This document shows, piece after piece, positions 1 to 5,337 of a DNA stretch of 5,337 bases. Below the pieces are notes generated by a model that was given only the letters and a program-made list of their open reading frames with translations, was not told the DNA's origin and ran no database searches. The position numbers and the translations under genes are program-made. The stretch covers positions 1-5,337 of the forward strand of contig CAYMYK010000205.1 in NCBI GenBank assembly GCA_964394625.1, read 5' to 3'. Source of the stretch: JAUVYV01 sp964394625 (GTDB lineage: Bacteria; Planctomycetota; Phycisphaerae; Sedimentisphaerales; Anaerobacaceae). Each line of letters begins with the position of its first letter. Positions within the stretch are counted from its first letter, which is position 1.

Positions 1-58
1 GCCGGGGGTTCAACACTTCTGCCCCCAATGCCCCGGCTTTATGCCGGGGTTCATCCCC
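1..58. repeat. GC-rich overlapping inverted repeats upstream of lipBA
   Basis: The heptamer GCCGGGG occurs at 1-7 and 43-49, each followed by TTCA (the first copy has one extra G). Its exact complement CCCCGGC lies between them at 31-37. The 31-37 arm can pair with 43-49 (7-bp stem, 5-nt loop TTTAT) or with 1-7, but not both. A further GGGG/CCCC stem (46-49 with 55-58) competes with the first. No T-tract follows, so it does not look like a standard intrinsic terminator. It could be a small extragenic palindromic repeat or the 3' end of a transcript that starts outside the window. The pairing is seen in the sequence; any function is unknown. Confidence 0.5.
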
Positions 59-72
59 TCCACCCCAGCCGA

Positions 73-101
73 TTGGTTTTTCCTCGTTTATACGCTACAA
101 T
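73..101 (+). promoter_or_regulatory. candidate sigma-70-type promoter for lipBA
   Basis: TTGGTT (73-78) and TACAAT (96-101) are separated by 17 bp. The -10 element matches the consensus at 5 of 6 positions and the -35 at only 3 of 6. Transcription would start near 108, leaving a 5' leader of roughly 12 nt before the ATG at 120. That would fit the lack of a clear ribosome binding site. This is motif matching only. Confidence 0.4.
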
Positions 102-119
102 CAAGCCTTCGCAGAGACC

Positions 120-1664
120 ATGATGGAACCGGATACGCAAGATAATAACGGTATTGACATCCGCGATTGCGGCACCGCCGACTATCGGCAGATTCTCCAG
201 CTTCAAAAAGACCTGCACGACCAACGGAAGGCCGGCTCGATTGGTAACACCGTTTTGCTCGTTGAACACAATCCGGTCATTACTCTCGGTGCCCGCCAGG
301 CCGCAAACAAGCTCTTCGCCGACCGCAACACCCTCCAGCAAAAAGGCATCGATCTTGTCAGCATCCGCAGAGGCGGCGGAACCACCGCGCATAATCCGGG
401 CCAGCTCGTATTCTATCCAATCCTTCACCTGGGCCAGCTTAAGCTTGGCATCACAGAATACATAAGAACACTCGAACAAATCGGAATCGAACTGCTTGCC
501 CAACTCGGCGTCATCGCACAAAGAAAGAAAGGCTTTCCGGGCCTCTGGGTAGGCGAAAGAAAAATCGCCTCAATAGGCGTCCGAGTCTCAAAACAAGTCA
601 CCTACCACGGTATGGCTGTCAACATCAATAACGATCTTGGCATATTTGACTCGATAGTGCCGTGCGGCCTCGACAGTGTTGTCATAACCTCCGTCAAAAA
701 AGAAACCGCCCAAACTAACGACATTCGGCAGGTAAAGAACCAACTATCCCGACTCCTCCGCACACATTTAGCAAATGACCATCACGGCGAGACACGAGCG
801 ACGAGTAACAGGCGACGAAGACTGCCTCGCTGGCTGCGAAGACCAATGCCCGCAGGCGAAGACCACGACCGCACCGCAAAAATCCTCTCGGACCTCGGCC
901 TCGAAACTATCTGCACAAATGCAAACTGCCCCAACCGCGGCGAATGCTTCAAGCGCGGCACCGCAACCGTACTCATCCTCGGTAATATCTGCACCCGCAA
1001 CTGCAAATTCTGCTCGGTGGCCAAAGGCAAACCAAAGCCGCCCGACCCCACCGAACCAAAACGCCTCGCCCGGCTCGTGCAGGAACTCGACCTCAAATAC
1101 CTCGTCATTACCAGCGTTGACCGGGATGACCTGCCCGACGGCGGGGCATCACACTTCCGTAACTGCATCGACGAAGTTCGCAGTCAAATCCCCGATACGA
1201 AATTTGAAATACTCGTCCCCGACTTTCGTAACTGCCAGAAAGAAGCAATCGAGATTTTAAGAGATGCCCTGCCATTCGTCTTCGCACACAACGTCGAAAC
1301 CGTCCCCTCACTTTACCAAAAGGCACGTATGGGCGGCGACTACCGGCGGTCGCTCAATTTGCTCAAACTCGCCAGGCAAAGCTACAACTCTGTCCCCACC
1401 AAGTCCTCGATTATGCTCGGCCTCGGCGAAACCGATTCAGAAGTCGAACAGGTCCTAAAGGACTTGCGAAGCGCCGGCGTTGACCGAATCACCATAGGCC
1501 AGTACCTCAAACCCTCGAAAGATTCACTCGAAGTCGTCGAATACATCACACCTGAAAAATTCGACTACTGGAAACAAAAAGCCCGACAACTGGGCTTTAA
1601 ATGGGTAATAAGCTCACCTTTTGCCAGGTCTTCTTACTTTGCCGAGCTTGAGATGCCCGGCTGA
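120..1664 (+). CDS. lipB-lipA: Fused octanoyltransferase (LipB) - lipoyl synthase (LipA)
   Basis: One uninterrupted 514-residue frame carries two complete enzymes of protein lipoylation. Residues ~12-218 are LipB, which moves octanoate from acyl carrier protein to a lysine of lipoyl domains or GcvH. It has the RRGGGTTAHNPGQ motif (83-95), Lys148 in RKIASIG, His163-Gly164 and the catalytic Cys182 in IVPCGL. Residues ~234-514 are LipA, a radical-SAM enzyme that inserts two sulfurs into the octanoyl chain. Its auxiliary-cluster cysteines are 265, 270 and 276 (CX4CX5C). The SAM-cluster cysteines are 291, 295 and 298 (CX3CX2C), and the C-terminal RSSY (503-506) supplies the serine ligand of the auxiliary cluster. 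All key residues known for both families are present. The linker has no stop codon and no in-frame ATG, GTG or TTG start, so a separate LipA start is unlikely. The start could be ATG 120 or the adjacent ATG 123; upstream bases show no clear Shine-Dalgarno. The gene ends 5 bp from the convergent GNAT gene. Confidence 0.95.
   Translation: MMEPDTQDNNGIDIRDCGTADYRQILQLQKDLHDQRKAGSIGNTVLLVEHNPVITLGARQAANKLFADRNTLQQKGIDLVSIRRGGGTTAHNPGQLVFYPILHLGQLKLGITEYIRTLEQIGIELLAQLGVIAQRKKGFPGLWVGERKIASIGVRVSKQVTYHGMAVNINNDLGIFDSIVPCGLDSVVITSVKKETAQTNDIRQVKNQLSRLLRTHLANDHHGETRATSNRRRRLPRWLRRPMPAGEDHDRTAKILSDLGLETICTNANCPNRGECFKRGTATVLILGNICTRNCKFCSVAKGKPKPPDPTEPKRLARLVQELDLKYLVITSVDRDDLPDGGASHFRNCIDEVRSQIPDTKFEILVPDFRNCQKEAIEILRDALPFVFAHNVETVPSLYQKARMGGDYRRSLNLLKLARQSYNSVPTKSSIMLGLGETDSEVEQVLKDLRSAGVDRITIGQYLKPSKDSLEVVEYITPEKFDYWKQKARQLGFKWVISSPFARSSYFAELEMPG
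791..818 (+). repeat. degenerate 7-bp repeat in the LipB-LipA linker
   Basis: Four consecutive heptamers can be laid out: GACACGA, GCGACGA, GTAACAG and GCGACGA. Two are identical and lie 14 bp apart. They encode part of the Arg/Thr/Ser/Asn-rich linker (about residues 224-233) between the two catalytic domains and fall outside the conserved motifs of either enzyme. The array is short and imperfect, so chance in a purine-rich linker is possible. Confidence 0.35.
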
Positions 1665-1669
1665 ACCGC

Positions 1670-2131
1670 TCAATGTGGCGTGCGAACCTTCTCCATAAAC
1701 ACTAACATTATCCCATCCGAGTACCTCTCTCTCCTGAACTCACTGTACCCTAACTTGCCGTACAAATGCAAATTCTTCTCGCTCTTGTGCCCTGTGAAAA
1801 GCTCGAGCCTGCTCGCCTCCGAGAATATCCTCTCTAACTCGAACATCAAACCCGTCCCTATGCCCTGATTCTGAAATTCCGGAGTAACCACCAGCCGTTC
1901 CACAAAACATGTCTGCCCGTCCAGAAATGCTCTGACCGCTCCTATAATTTTTCCTCCAAGCTGAACCTTCAGAAAGAGCTTTTGTGAGAAGTCGGTCTTT
2001 ATTTGCTCGGGACTTTCGGTCAATGCCGGCAGGGCGAAGTCCCCGTATATCAGCGCCTGCTCGCGGAATGCCAGCTTCTGCAGCTCCAGAATTGCCTCGG
2101 CATCATCAATATCGGCCTGCTTAATCAACAT
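1670..2131 (-). CDS. GNAT-family N-acetyltransferase
   Basis: This 153-residue protein is a single GNAT domain, predicted to transfer acetyl from acetyl-CoA to an amine; the substrate cannot be told from sequence. The acetyl-CoA-binding motif A is visible as VERLVVTPEFQNQGIGTGL (77-95, with the Q-N-Q-G-I-G pyrophosphate loop at 87-92). The C-terminal motif B reads NLHLYGKLGYSEF (120-132). The start at 2131 was chosen because MLIKQADIDDAEAIL begins exactly where GNAT beta-1 usually does. The open frame extends 34 codons further upstream to 2233, but that extension has no family resemblance and would run over the promoter-like motifs. No strong ribosome site precedes the chosen ATG. The gene is convergent with lipBA (5-bp gap) and divergent from lon. 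Its GC content (about 48% over most of the gene by hand count) is a little below that of lon. Confidence 0.88.
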   Translation of the reverse strand: MLIKQADIDDAEAILELQKLAFREQALIYGDFALPALTESPEQIKTDFSQKLFLKVQLGGKIIGAVRAFLDGQTCFVERLVVTPEFQNQGIGTGLMFELERIFSEASRLELFTGHKSEKNLHLYGKLGYSEFRRERYSDGIMLVFMEKVRTPH

Positions 2132-2141
2132 AACAGAGCAA

Positions 2142-2169
2142 ATTGTAATTCCCTGCCACCGAAACGCAA
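2142..2169 (-). promoter_or_regulatory. candidate promoter for the GNAT gene
   Basis: On the minus strand TTGCGT (2169-2164) and TACAAT (2147-2142) are 16 bp apart. The -10 is the same hexamer as the one proposed for lipBA. It ends only 10 bp before the ATG at 2131, so the transcript would be leaderless or nearly so, in line with the missing Shine-Dalgarno. The -35 match is weak (3 of 6). Confidence 0.35.
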
Positions 2170-2227
2170 GGAAAAGACCCCCGGGTAAGTCGCCCGGCCC
2201 GGCATCTTTTTTCACATTTTGATTAAA

Positions 2228-2258
2228 TTGCACACACCCGCAAGCCGAAGCGTATATA
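2228..2258 (+). promoter_or_regulatory. candidate distal lon promoter
   Basis: TTGCAC (2228-2233) and TATATA (2253-2258) lie 19 bp apart, longer than the preferred 17 bp. If used, RNA would start near 2265, just before the stem-loop at 2268-2322, which would then be the 5' end of a leader of about 120 nt. No CIRCE-type repeat of the HrcA heat-shock system was found in this region. Confidence 0.3.
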
Positions 2259-2267
2259 TGGGGCCGC

Positions 2268-2322
2268 GGCGAAAAAGCTCGCCCGAAAGCGTGATTTTCT
2301 GCGACAACTCTGGCTTTTCGCC
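2268..2322 (+). promoter_or_regulatory. bulged stem-loop upstream of lon
   Basis: GGCGAAAAAGC (2268-2278) pairs with GCTTTTCGCC (2313-2322). This gives ten base pairs interrupted by one bulged A, enclosing a 34-nt loop. No U-run follows, so it is not an intrinsic terminator. Depending on which lon promoter is used, it would be either a 5' leader structure or a DNA inverted repeat just upstream of the -35 at 2323. It matches no riboswitch or thermometer family known to me, and its function is unknown. Confidence 0.4.
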
Positions 2323-2351
2323 TTAAGTTCCGGACGCTAATAGTGTATCAT
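2323..2351 (+). promoter_or_regulatory. candidate proximal lon promoter
   Basis: TTAAGT (2323-2328) and TATCAT (2346-2351) have 17-bp spacing. The -10 matches at 5 of 6 positions and the -35 at 3 of 6. Transcription would start near 2358, giving a leader of about 29 nt that includes the weak GGA ribosome site at 2378-2380. Confidence 0.35.
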
Positions 2352-2386
2352 TCTGTTCTTACGCGGAAAATTGACACGGAACGAAT

Positions 2387-4831
2387 ATGGCAGACAATCT
2401 GAAAAACTTTTTGTTTCCACAGGACGCCTGGCTGCTCGAAATGGCCGTCGAGGACACACCGGACATCCGGCACCTGCTCAACACCGACAACAACCAGAGC
2501 GATCAGAACAGCCGGCAGCCAAATGTCCCCGAGGTCATCGGTATTCTGCCTATCCGAAACGCCGTCGTCTATCCCGGAACCGTCACGCCTCTGGCCATCG
2601 GAAGACAAAGGAGCAAGGCCCTGCTCGACGAGACGACAGCCAACGAATCCGTCATAGGCCTGCTCACGCAGCGCAGGGCCGAGACCGACCGCCCCGGCTT
2701 TGACGATCTCTATACAATCGGGACCACCGCAAACATCCTCAAAATCATCAAGATGCCGCAGGGCTCCATACACATCGTCGTACACGCCCTGAGCCGCTTC
2801 AAAGTCCTCGAACGCATTGCAACCGAGCCGTATCTGAAGGCCAGAATCCGGCTGCTCGATTTCCGGGCCAGGTTGACAAAGAAACTCCGGGCACTCATCG
2901 TCAACGTCAGGCAGACCGCACACCGCGTCATCGACCTCAGCCCCAACGTCCCCGAAGAAGCCGCCGTCCTGCTCGAAAATATCGAAGACCCCTCCGCTCT
3001 CGCCGACTTCCTTGCCGCAAACCTCTCTCTCAAAATCGGAGAAAAACAGCAGCTTCTCGAAGGGCTTAACCCTGCCAAACGGCTCGAAAAAATATCCGTT
3101 ACACTCGCTGACCAGCTCGAAGTCCTTGAGCTAAGCCACAAAATCCAGGGCCGAGTCCGCCAATCCGTCGAAAAAAGCCAGCGCGAATATTTTCTCCAGG
3201 AGCAGCTAAAGGCAATCCAGACCGAGCTCGGCGCCGAGGACGCCAGAGGCGAGGAGTTAAAACAGCTCAAGAAGAACATCAAAAAGGCAAAGATGCCCGA
3301 GAAAGTCAACGCCGAGGCCCTCCGAGAGCTCGACCGACTAAGCAAAATACCACCCGTCTCGCCCGAATACAGCGTCATCCGAACGTACCTCGACTGGCTC
3401 TGCGAGCTACCCTGGTCAATCCAGACCGAAGACCGGCTCGACATCAACAAGGCCCAGCGCATGCTGAACCGCGACCACTACGACCTGGCCAAGGTCAAAA
3501 AACGCGTCCTCGAATTCCTCGCCGTGCGAAAGCTCAATCCAAAGGGCAAAAGCCCCATACTGTGTTTCATAGGCCCGCCGGGCGTCGGAAAAACCTCACT
3601 CGGAAAATCCATCGCCCGTGCTATGGGAAGAAAATTCATCCGGATCTCCTTAGGCGGTATCCGCGACGAAGCCGACATCCGGGGTCACCGCCGAACCTAT
3701 ATCGGCGCACTGCCCGGAAGGATTTTGCAGGAGCTGCGAAAGGCCAAAAGCAAAAACCCCGTATTTATGCTCGATGAGCTTGACAAAATCGGCGCCGATT
3801 TCCGCGGCGACCCCTCCTCGGCACTATTGGAAGTACTCGACCCCGAACAAAATTTTACCTTTACCGACCACTATCTCGACCAGCCGTTCGACCTTTCCGC
3901 GGTAATGTTCATCGGTACCGCCAACTACGCCGAACCCATCCCGCCGGCGCTGCACGACCGAATGGAAATCATCGAGCTTCCCGGCTACACCGAAACCGAG
4001 AAGCTGAACATCGCAAAAAGATACCTTGTCGGCCGCCAGCTTGCCGAGCACGGCCTAAAGAAAACCCAGCTAACGATAAAAGATGAAGCAATTCTCGCCG
4101 TCATCCGCAGCTACACGCGCGAAGCGGGCGTCAGGAATCTCGAAAGGAACATTGCCGCACTGTGCCGCTGTGTCGCCACCGAGATTGCGAAGGGCAACAA
4201 GAGAAAAGCCACCATCAACAAAAGCGACCTGGCCGGAATTCTTGGCCCTACACAGTTCGTATCGGAGCTCGCGCTACGAACGGGGATACCCGGCGTCGCC
4301 ACCGCACTTGCCTTCACCCCCGTAGGCGGCGAAATACTCTTTATCGAGTCCGCCTCTATACCCGGAAAGGGAAAGCTCCAGCTCACGGGCCACATCGGCG
4401 ACGTTATGAAAGAATCCGCACAGGCCGCGTTCACAATCGTAAAGGCGAACGCCAAAAAATTAAAAATCGCCCCCGAGCAATTCGCCAAATCCGACTACCA
4501 CATCCATGTTCCCGCGGGCGCCGTCCCCAAGGACGGCCCGAGCGCAGGGGTGGCTATGTTCACCTCGCTCGTCTCGCTGCTGCTGAAAAAACCCGTCCGG
4601 CCCGACGTCGCTATGACCGGCGAAATAACTCTCCGAGGTCTCGTCCTGCCCATCGGAGGCCTCAAGGAAAAAATCTTAGCCGCAAAGCAGGCCGGTATCA
4701 AAACCGTCATCCTCCCTCACCGGAATAAAAAAGACCTTCCCGACGTTCCAAAAGAAGCAAAAAGAAACATCAAATTTGAGTTCGTAAAGAATACCAACGA
4801 TGTTCTAAAAATCGCCCTGAATACCGGCTAA
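2387..4831 (+). CDS. lon: ATP-dependent Lon protease (LonA)
   Basis: This 814-residue cytoplasmic AAA+ serine protease unfolds and degrades damaged and short-lived regulatory proteins. The N-terminal substrate-recognition domain (~48-240) begins with VIGILPIRNAVVYPGTVTPL. A helical region follows with the family signature QREYFLQEQLKAIQTELG (265-282). The AAA+ module has Walker A GPPGVGKTS (396-404), Walker B VFMLDELDK (459-467), sensor-1 Asn513, a likely arginine finger at Arg525 and sensor-2 Arg583 in GVRNLER. The C-terminal protease domain holds Ser719 in PKDGPSAG and Lys762 in GGLKEKIL, the Ser-Lys dyad with the 43-residue spacing of E. coli Lon. The protein is somewhat longer than the 784 residues of the E. 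coli enzyme. The first ~47 residues are a polar, probably flexible extension. The ATG at 2387 has a weak GGA site 6 nt upstream. No membrane anchor is seen, so it is LonA rather than LonB. All catalytic residues are intact. Its last 4 bases overlap the convergent 50-codon gene. Confidence 0.97.
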   Translation: MADNLKNFLFPQDAWLLEMAVEDTPDIRHLLNTDNNQSDQNSRQPNVPEVIGILPIRNAVVYPGTVTPLAIGRQRSKALLDETTANESVIGLLTQRRAETDRPGFDDLYTIGTTANILKIIKMPQGSIHIVVHALSRFKVLERIATEPYLKARIRLLDFRARLTKKLRALIVNVRQTAHRVIDLSPNVPEEAAVLLENIEDPSALADFLAANLSLKIGEKQQLLEGLNPAKRLEKISVTLADQLEVLELSHKIQGRVRQSVEKSQREYFLQEQLKAIQTELGAEDARGEELKQLKKNIKKAKMPEKVNAEALRELDRLSKIPPVSPEYSVIRTYLDWLCELPWSIQTEDRLDINKAQRMLNRDHYDLAKVKKRVLEFLAVRKLNPKGKSPILCFIGPPGVGKTSLGKSIARAMGRKFIRISLGGIRDEADIRGHRRTYIGALPGRILQELRKAKSKNPVFMLDELDKIGADFRGDPSSALLEVLDPEQNFTFTDHYLDQPFDLSAVMFIGTANYAEPIPPALHDRMEIIELPGYTETEKLNIAKRYLVGRQLAEHGLKKTQLTIKDEAILAVIRSYTREAGVRNLERNIAALCRCVATEIAKGNKRKATINKSDLAGILGPTQFVSELALRTGIPGVATALAFTPVGGEILFIESASIPGKGKLQLTGHIGDVMKESAQAAFTIVKANAKKLKIAPEQFAKSDYHIHVPAGAVPKDGPSAGVAMFTSLVSLLLKKPVRPDVAMTGEITLRGLVLPIGGLKEKILAAKQAGIKTVILPHRNKKDLPDVPKEAKRNIKFEFVKNTNDVLKIALNTG

Positions 4832-4980
4832 ACATCCCCTTTCTCTTTCCCCGGCCTTTCCAGCAGCGACGGCTTGCCCTCATCGTGCCTTTTGACCTCT
4901 ATCGCGGCTATAACAACAACACCTATCACCGTTACCACGCCCACCAGAACCAGCAGAGCCATCCCAAAATGACTGCTCAT
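4828..4980 (-). CDS. small single-pass membrane protein of unknown function
   Basis: This 50-residue protein is not one I recognise. Residues ~7-27 (MALLVLVGVVTVIGVVVIAAI) form one hydrophobic helix. It is followed by a charged tail of about 22 residues rich in Lys, Arg, Glu and Asp. The Lys-Arg-His cluster just after the helix (30-32) predicts the C-terminus in the cytoplasm. The ATG at 4980 has an excellent AAGGAG site 9 nt upstream, which is strong support for a translated gene. The site lies in the final codons of the folP remnant (stop 4987-4989), so the gene was probably translationally coupled to folP. Its TAG stop overlaps the lon TAA, sharing 4 bp tail to tail. Homologues next to intact folP genes would confirm it. 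Confidence 0.65.
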   Translation of the reverse strand: MSSHFGMALLVLVGVVTVIGVVVIAAIEVKRHDEGKPSLLERPGKEKGDV

Positions 4981-4986
4981 ATTATG

Positions 4987-5076
4987 TCACTCCTTCATAC
5001 GCTCTATTGCACTTGCCACCTTCACCACATCGGCCATTTCAGCTACATCGTGGACGCGAACGATTGAAACTGACGC
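4987..5076 (-). pseudogene. folP: C-terminal remnant of dihydropteroate synthase (folP)
   Basis: The 29 codons before the TGA at 4987-4989 read as the last strand and helix of FolP, which condenses p-aminobenzoate with dihydropterin pyrophosphate in folate synthesis. The part SIVRVHDVAEMADVV carries the RVHDV motif, whose Arg and His bind ligand in characterised enzymes. The rest (to ERMKE) has the usual length and character of the FolP C-terminus. A full FolP has about 270-280 residues. The remaining ~250 are absent, because the same frame upstream is interrupted by the hepT stop and then by hepT itself. No start codon exists for the fragment. Homology appears to begin near the Ser-Ile-Val codons (about 5062-5070), so the preceding few codons may belong to the inserted DNA. 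Whether the rest of folP lies beyond the right edge cannot be seen. Confidence 0.7.
4990..4995 (-). promoter_or_regulatory. strong Shine-Dalgarno AAGGAG for the 50-codon gene
   Basis: The minus strand reads AAGGAG, then TGACATAAT, then ATG. This is the best ribosome binding site in the window. It overlaps the last codons (Lys-Glu) and abuts the stop of the folP remnant, which fits coupled translation. The other genes here have weak or no such sites. Confidence 0.65.
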
Positions 5077-5337
5077 TCAACTTTCACCTTTATCACTTAT
5101 TATTTGGGTAAGTTTCTGCTTTAATTCCGGCAGGTCTTTGTGCAGGATTTGCCATATAATCTCAAGGTCAATGCCGAAATATTCATGAACAATCCGGTGC
5201 CGCAGTCCTACGACCTTATGCCATTCTATTTCTGAATATTTTTCTTTGAACTCATCCGGCAGCCGGTTTGCGGCTTCTCCTGTAATCTCAAGATTTCTGA
5301 CAACAGCGTCAACAGATTTCCGGTCCTTTGAAAAGGC
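5077..5337 (-). CDS. hepT: HepT-like HEPN toxin (DUF86), N-terminus cut by window edge
   Basis: The 86 visible residues, read in from the right edge, match the HepT/DUF86 family. They contain AVVRNLEITGEAANRLPDEF, then LRHRIVHEYFGIDLEIIWQI, and finish with DLPELKQKL and the stop at 5077-5079. The HEPN ribonuclease motif RX4HXY is intact: Arg46, His51 and Tyr53 of the visible part. Family members have about 110-120 residues, so roughly 25-30 N-terminal residues are missing beyond 5337. In characterised pairs HepT is an RNase and its partner MntA, a minimal nucleotidyltransferase, silences it by AMPylating the motif tyrosine. mntA usually lies just upstream, which would be off the right edge. 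GC is about 43% against about 55% in lon, which suggests horizontal acquisition. It sits directly against a folP fragment. The family call is firm; the toxin role is by analogy. Confidence 0.88.
   Translation of the reverse strand, partial: AFSKDRKSVDAVVRNLEITGEAANRLPDEFKEKYSEIEWHKVVGLRHRIVHEYFGIDLEIIWQILHKDLPELKQKLTQIISDKGES

Noticed and set aside
51..521. 156-codon minus-strand open frame antisense to the LipB part
   Set aside because: It lies opposite well-conserved LipB motifs and its translation resembles no family; it is a by-product of the coding bias on the plus strand.
775..1260. 161-codon plus-strand frame starting at an ATGA near the LipB-LipA junction
   Set aside because: It runs out of frame inside LipA, whose cysteine motifs are intact in the other frame. 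The translation is low-complexity Ser/Pro/Thr typical of a shadow frame.
2181..2212. CCGGG...CCCGG stem followed by TTTTTT on the plus strand, a possible terminator
   Set aside because: The stem is only 5 bp and the T-run is 4 to 9 nt away depending on pairing. No plus-strand gene ends nearby except lipBA more than 500 bp upstream. It is too weak to call, though it could limit lipBA read-through into lon.
2132..2233. 34-codon N-terminal extension of the GNAT frame starting at 2233
   Set aside because: The extension has no similarity to the GNAT fold and overlaps promoter-like motifs. The internal start begins exactly at the expected first beta-strand.
2371..2399. TTGACA at 2371-2376, a perfect -35 hexamer, as a lon promoter
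   Set aside because: Its -10 would fall at 2394-2399 inside the lon coding sequence (ACAATC), which cannot produce the full lon message.
2348..2923. 191-codon minus-strand frame spanning the lon start
   Set aside because: It is antisense to the lon N-terminal domain, with no ribosome site and no recognisable motif.
2710..3462. 250-codon minus-strand frame inside lon
   Set aside because: It is Ser/Arg-rich and unlike any protein family, and it sits opposite the conserved helical region and domain entry of Lon.
4162..4728. 188-codon plus-strand frame within the lon protease domain
   Set aside because: It is Arg/Pro/His-rich shadow translation in the +1 frame of a fully intact Lon.
4885..5067. 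60-codon plus-strand frame after lon
   Set aside because: It is antisense to the 50-codon membrane protein and the folP remnant, both of which have stronger support. Its His/Tyr/Asn-rich translation matches nothing.

Overview
The window looks like a bacterial chromosomal segment with about 55% GC in its core genes. Several start codons lack a clear Shine-Dalgarno sequence and the coding density is high. The gene style (C-ending codons, weak ribosome sites, a LipB-LipA fusion) would suit a Planctomycetota/Phycisphaerae-type genome. That placement is inferred from general impression only, because no rRNA or other phylogenetic marker is present.

Layout, left to right. Positions 1-58 hold a GC-rich set of overlapping inverted repeats. 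A promoter-like pair (73-101) leads into a 514-codon plus-strand gene (120-1664) that joins two successive lipoate-synthesis enzymes in one chain: octanoyltransferase LipB, then the radical-SAM lipoyl synthase LipA. The two domains meet at a short linker encoded partly by a degenerate 7-bp repeat. Five bases after its stop, a minus-strand GNAT acetyltransferase gene (1670-2131) ends tail to tail with it. A divergent intergenic region (2132-2386) carries promoter-like motifs for both directions and a bulged stem-loop ahead of a full-length LonA protease gene (2387-4831).

The right end is the most unusual part. On the minus strand, reading leftward, the C-terminal part of a HepT/DUF86 HEPN toxin enters from the right edge (5337-5077). 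Directly after its stop, in the same frame, come about 29 codons that read as the extreme C-terminus of dihydropteroate synthase (FolP), including its RVHDV motif, with none of the rest of folP in the window. The end of that remnant carries a strong AAGGAG ribosome site serving a 50-codon gene for a single-pass membrane protein (4980-4828). The stop of that gene overlaps the lon stop. The hepT stretch is clearly AT-richer (about 43% GC by hand count) than lon. This suggests that a toxin-antitoxin module landed in, or next to, the 3' end of folP.

Functionally, the lipBA gene supplies lipoyl groups to 2-oxoacid dehydrogenases and the glycine cleavage H protein, and Lon degrades damaged and regulatory proteins. 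The GNAT is of unknown substrate. The hepT module is probably half of a HepT-MntA toxin-antitoxin pair whose antitoxin would lie off the right edge. No tRNA, rRNA, CRISPR array or insertion-sequence transposase was seen.
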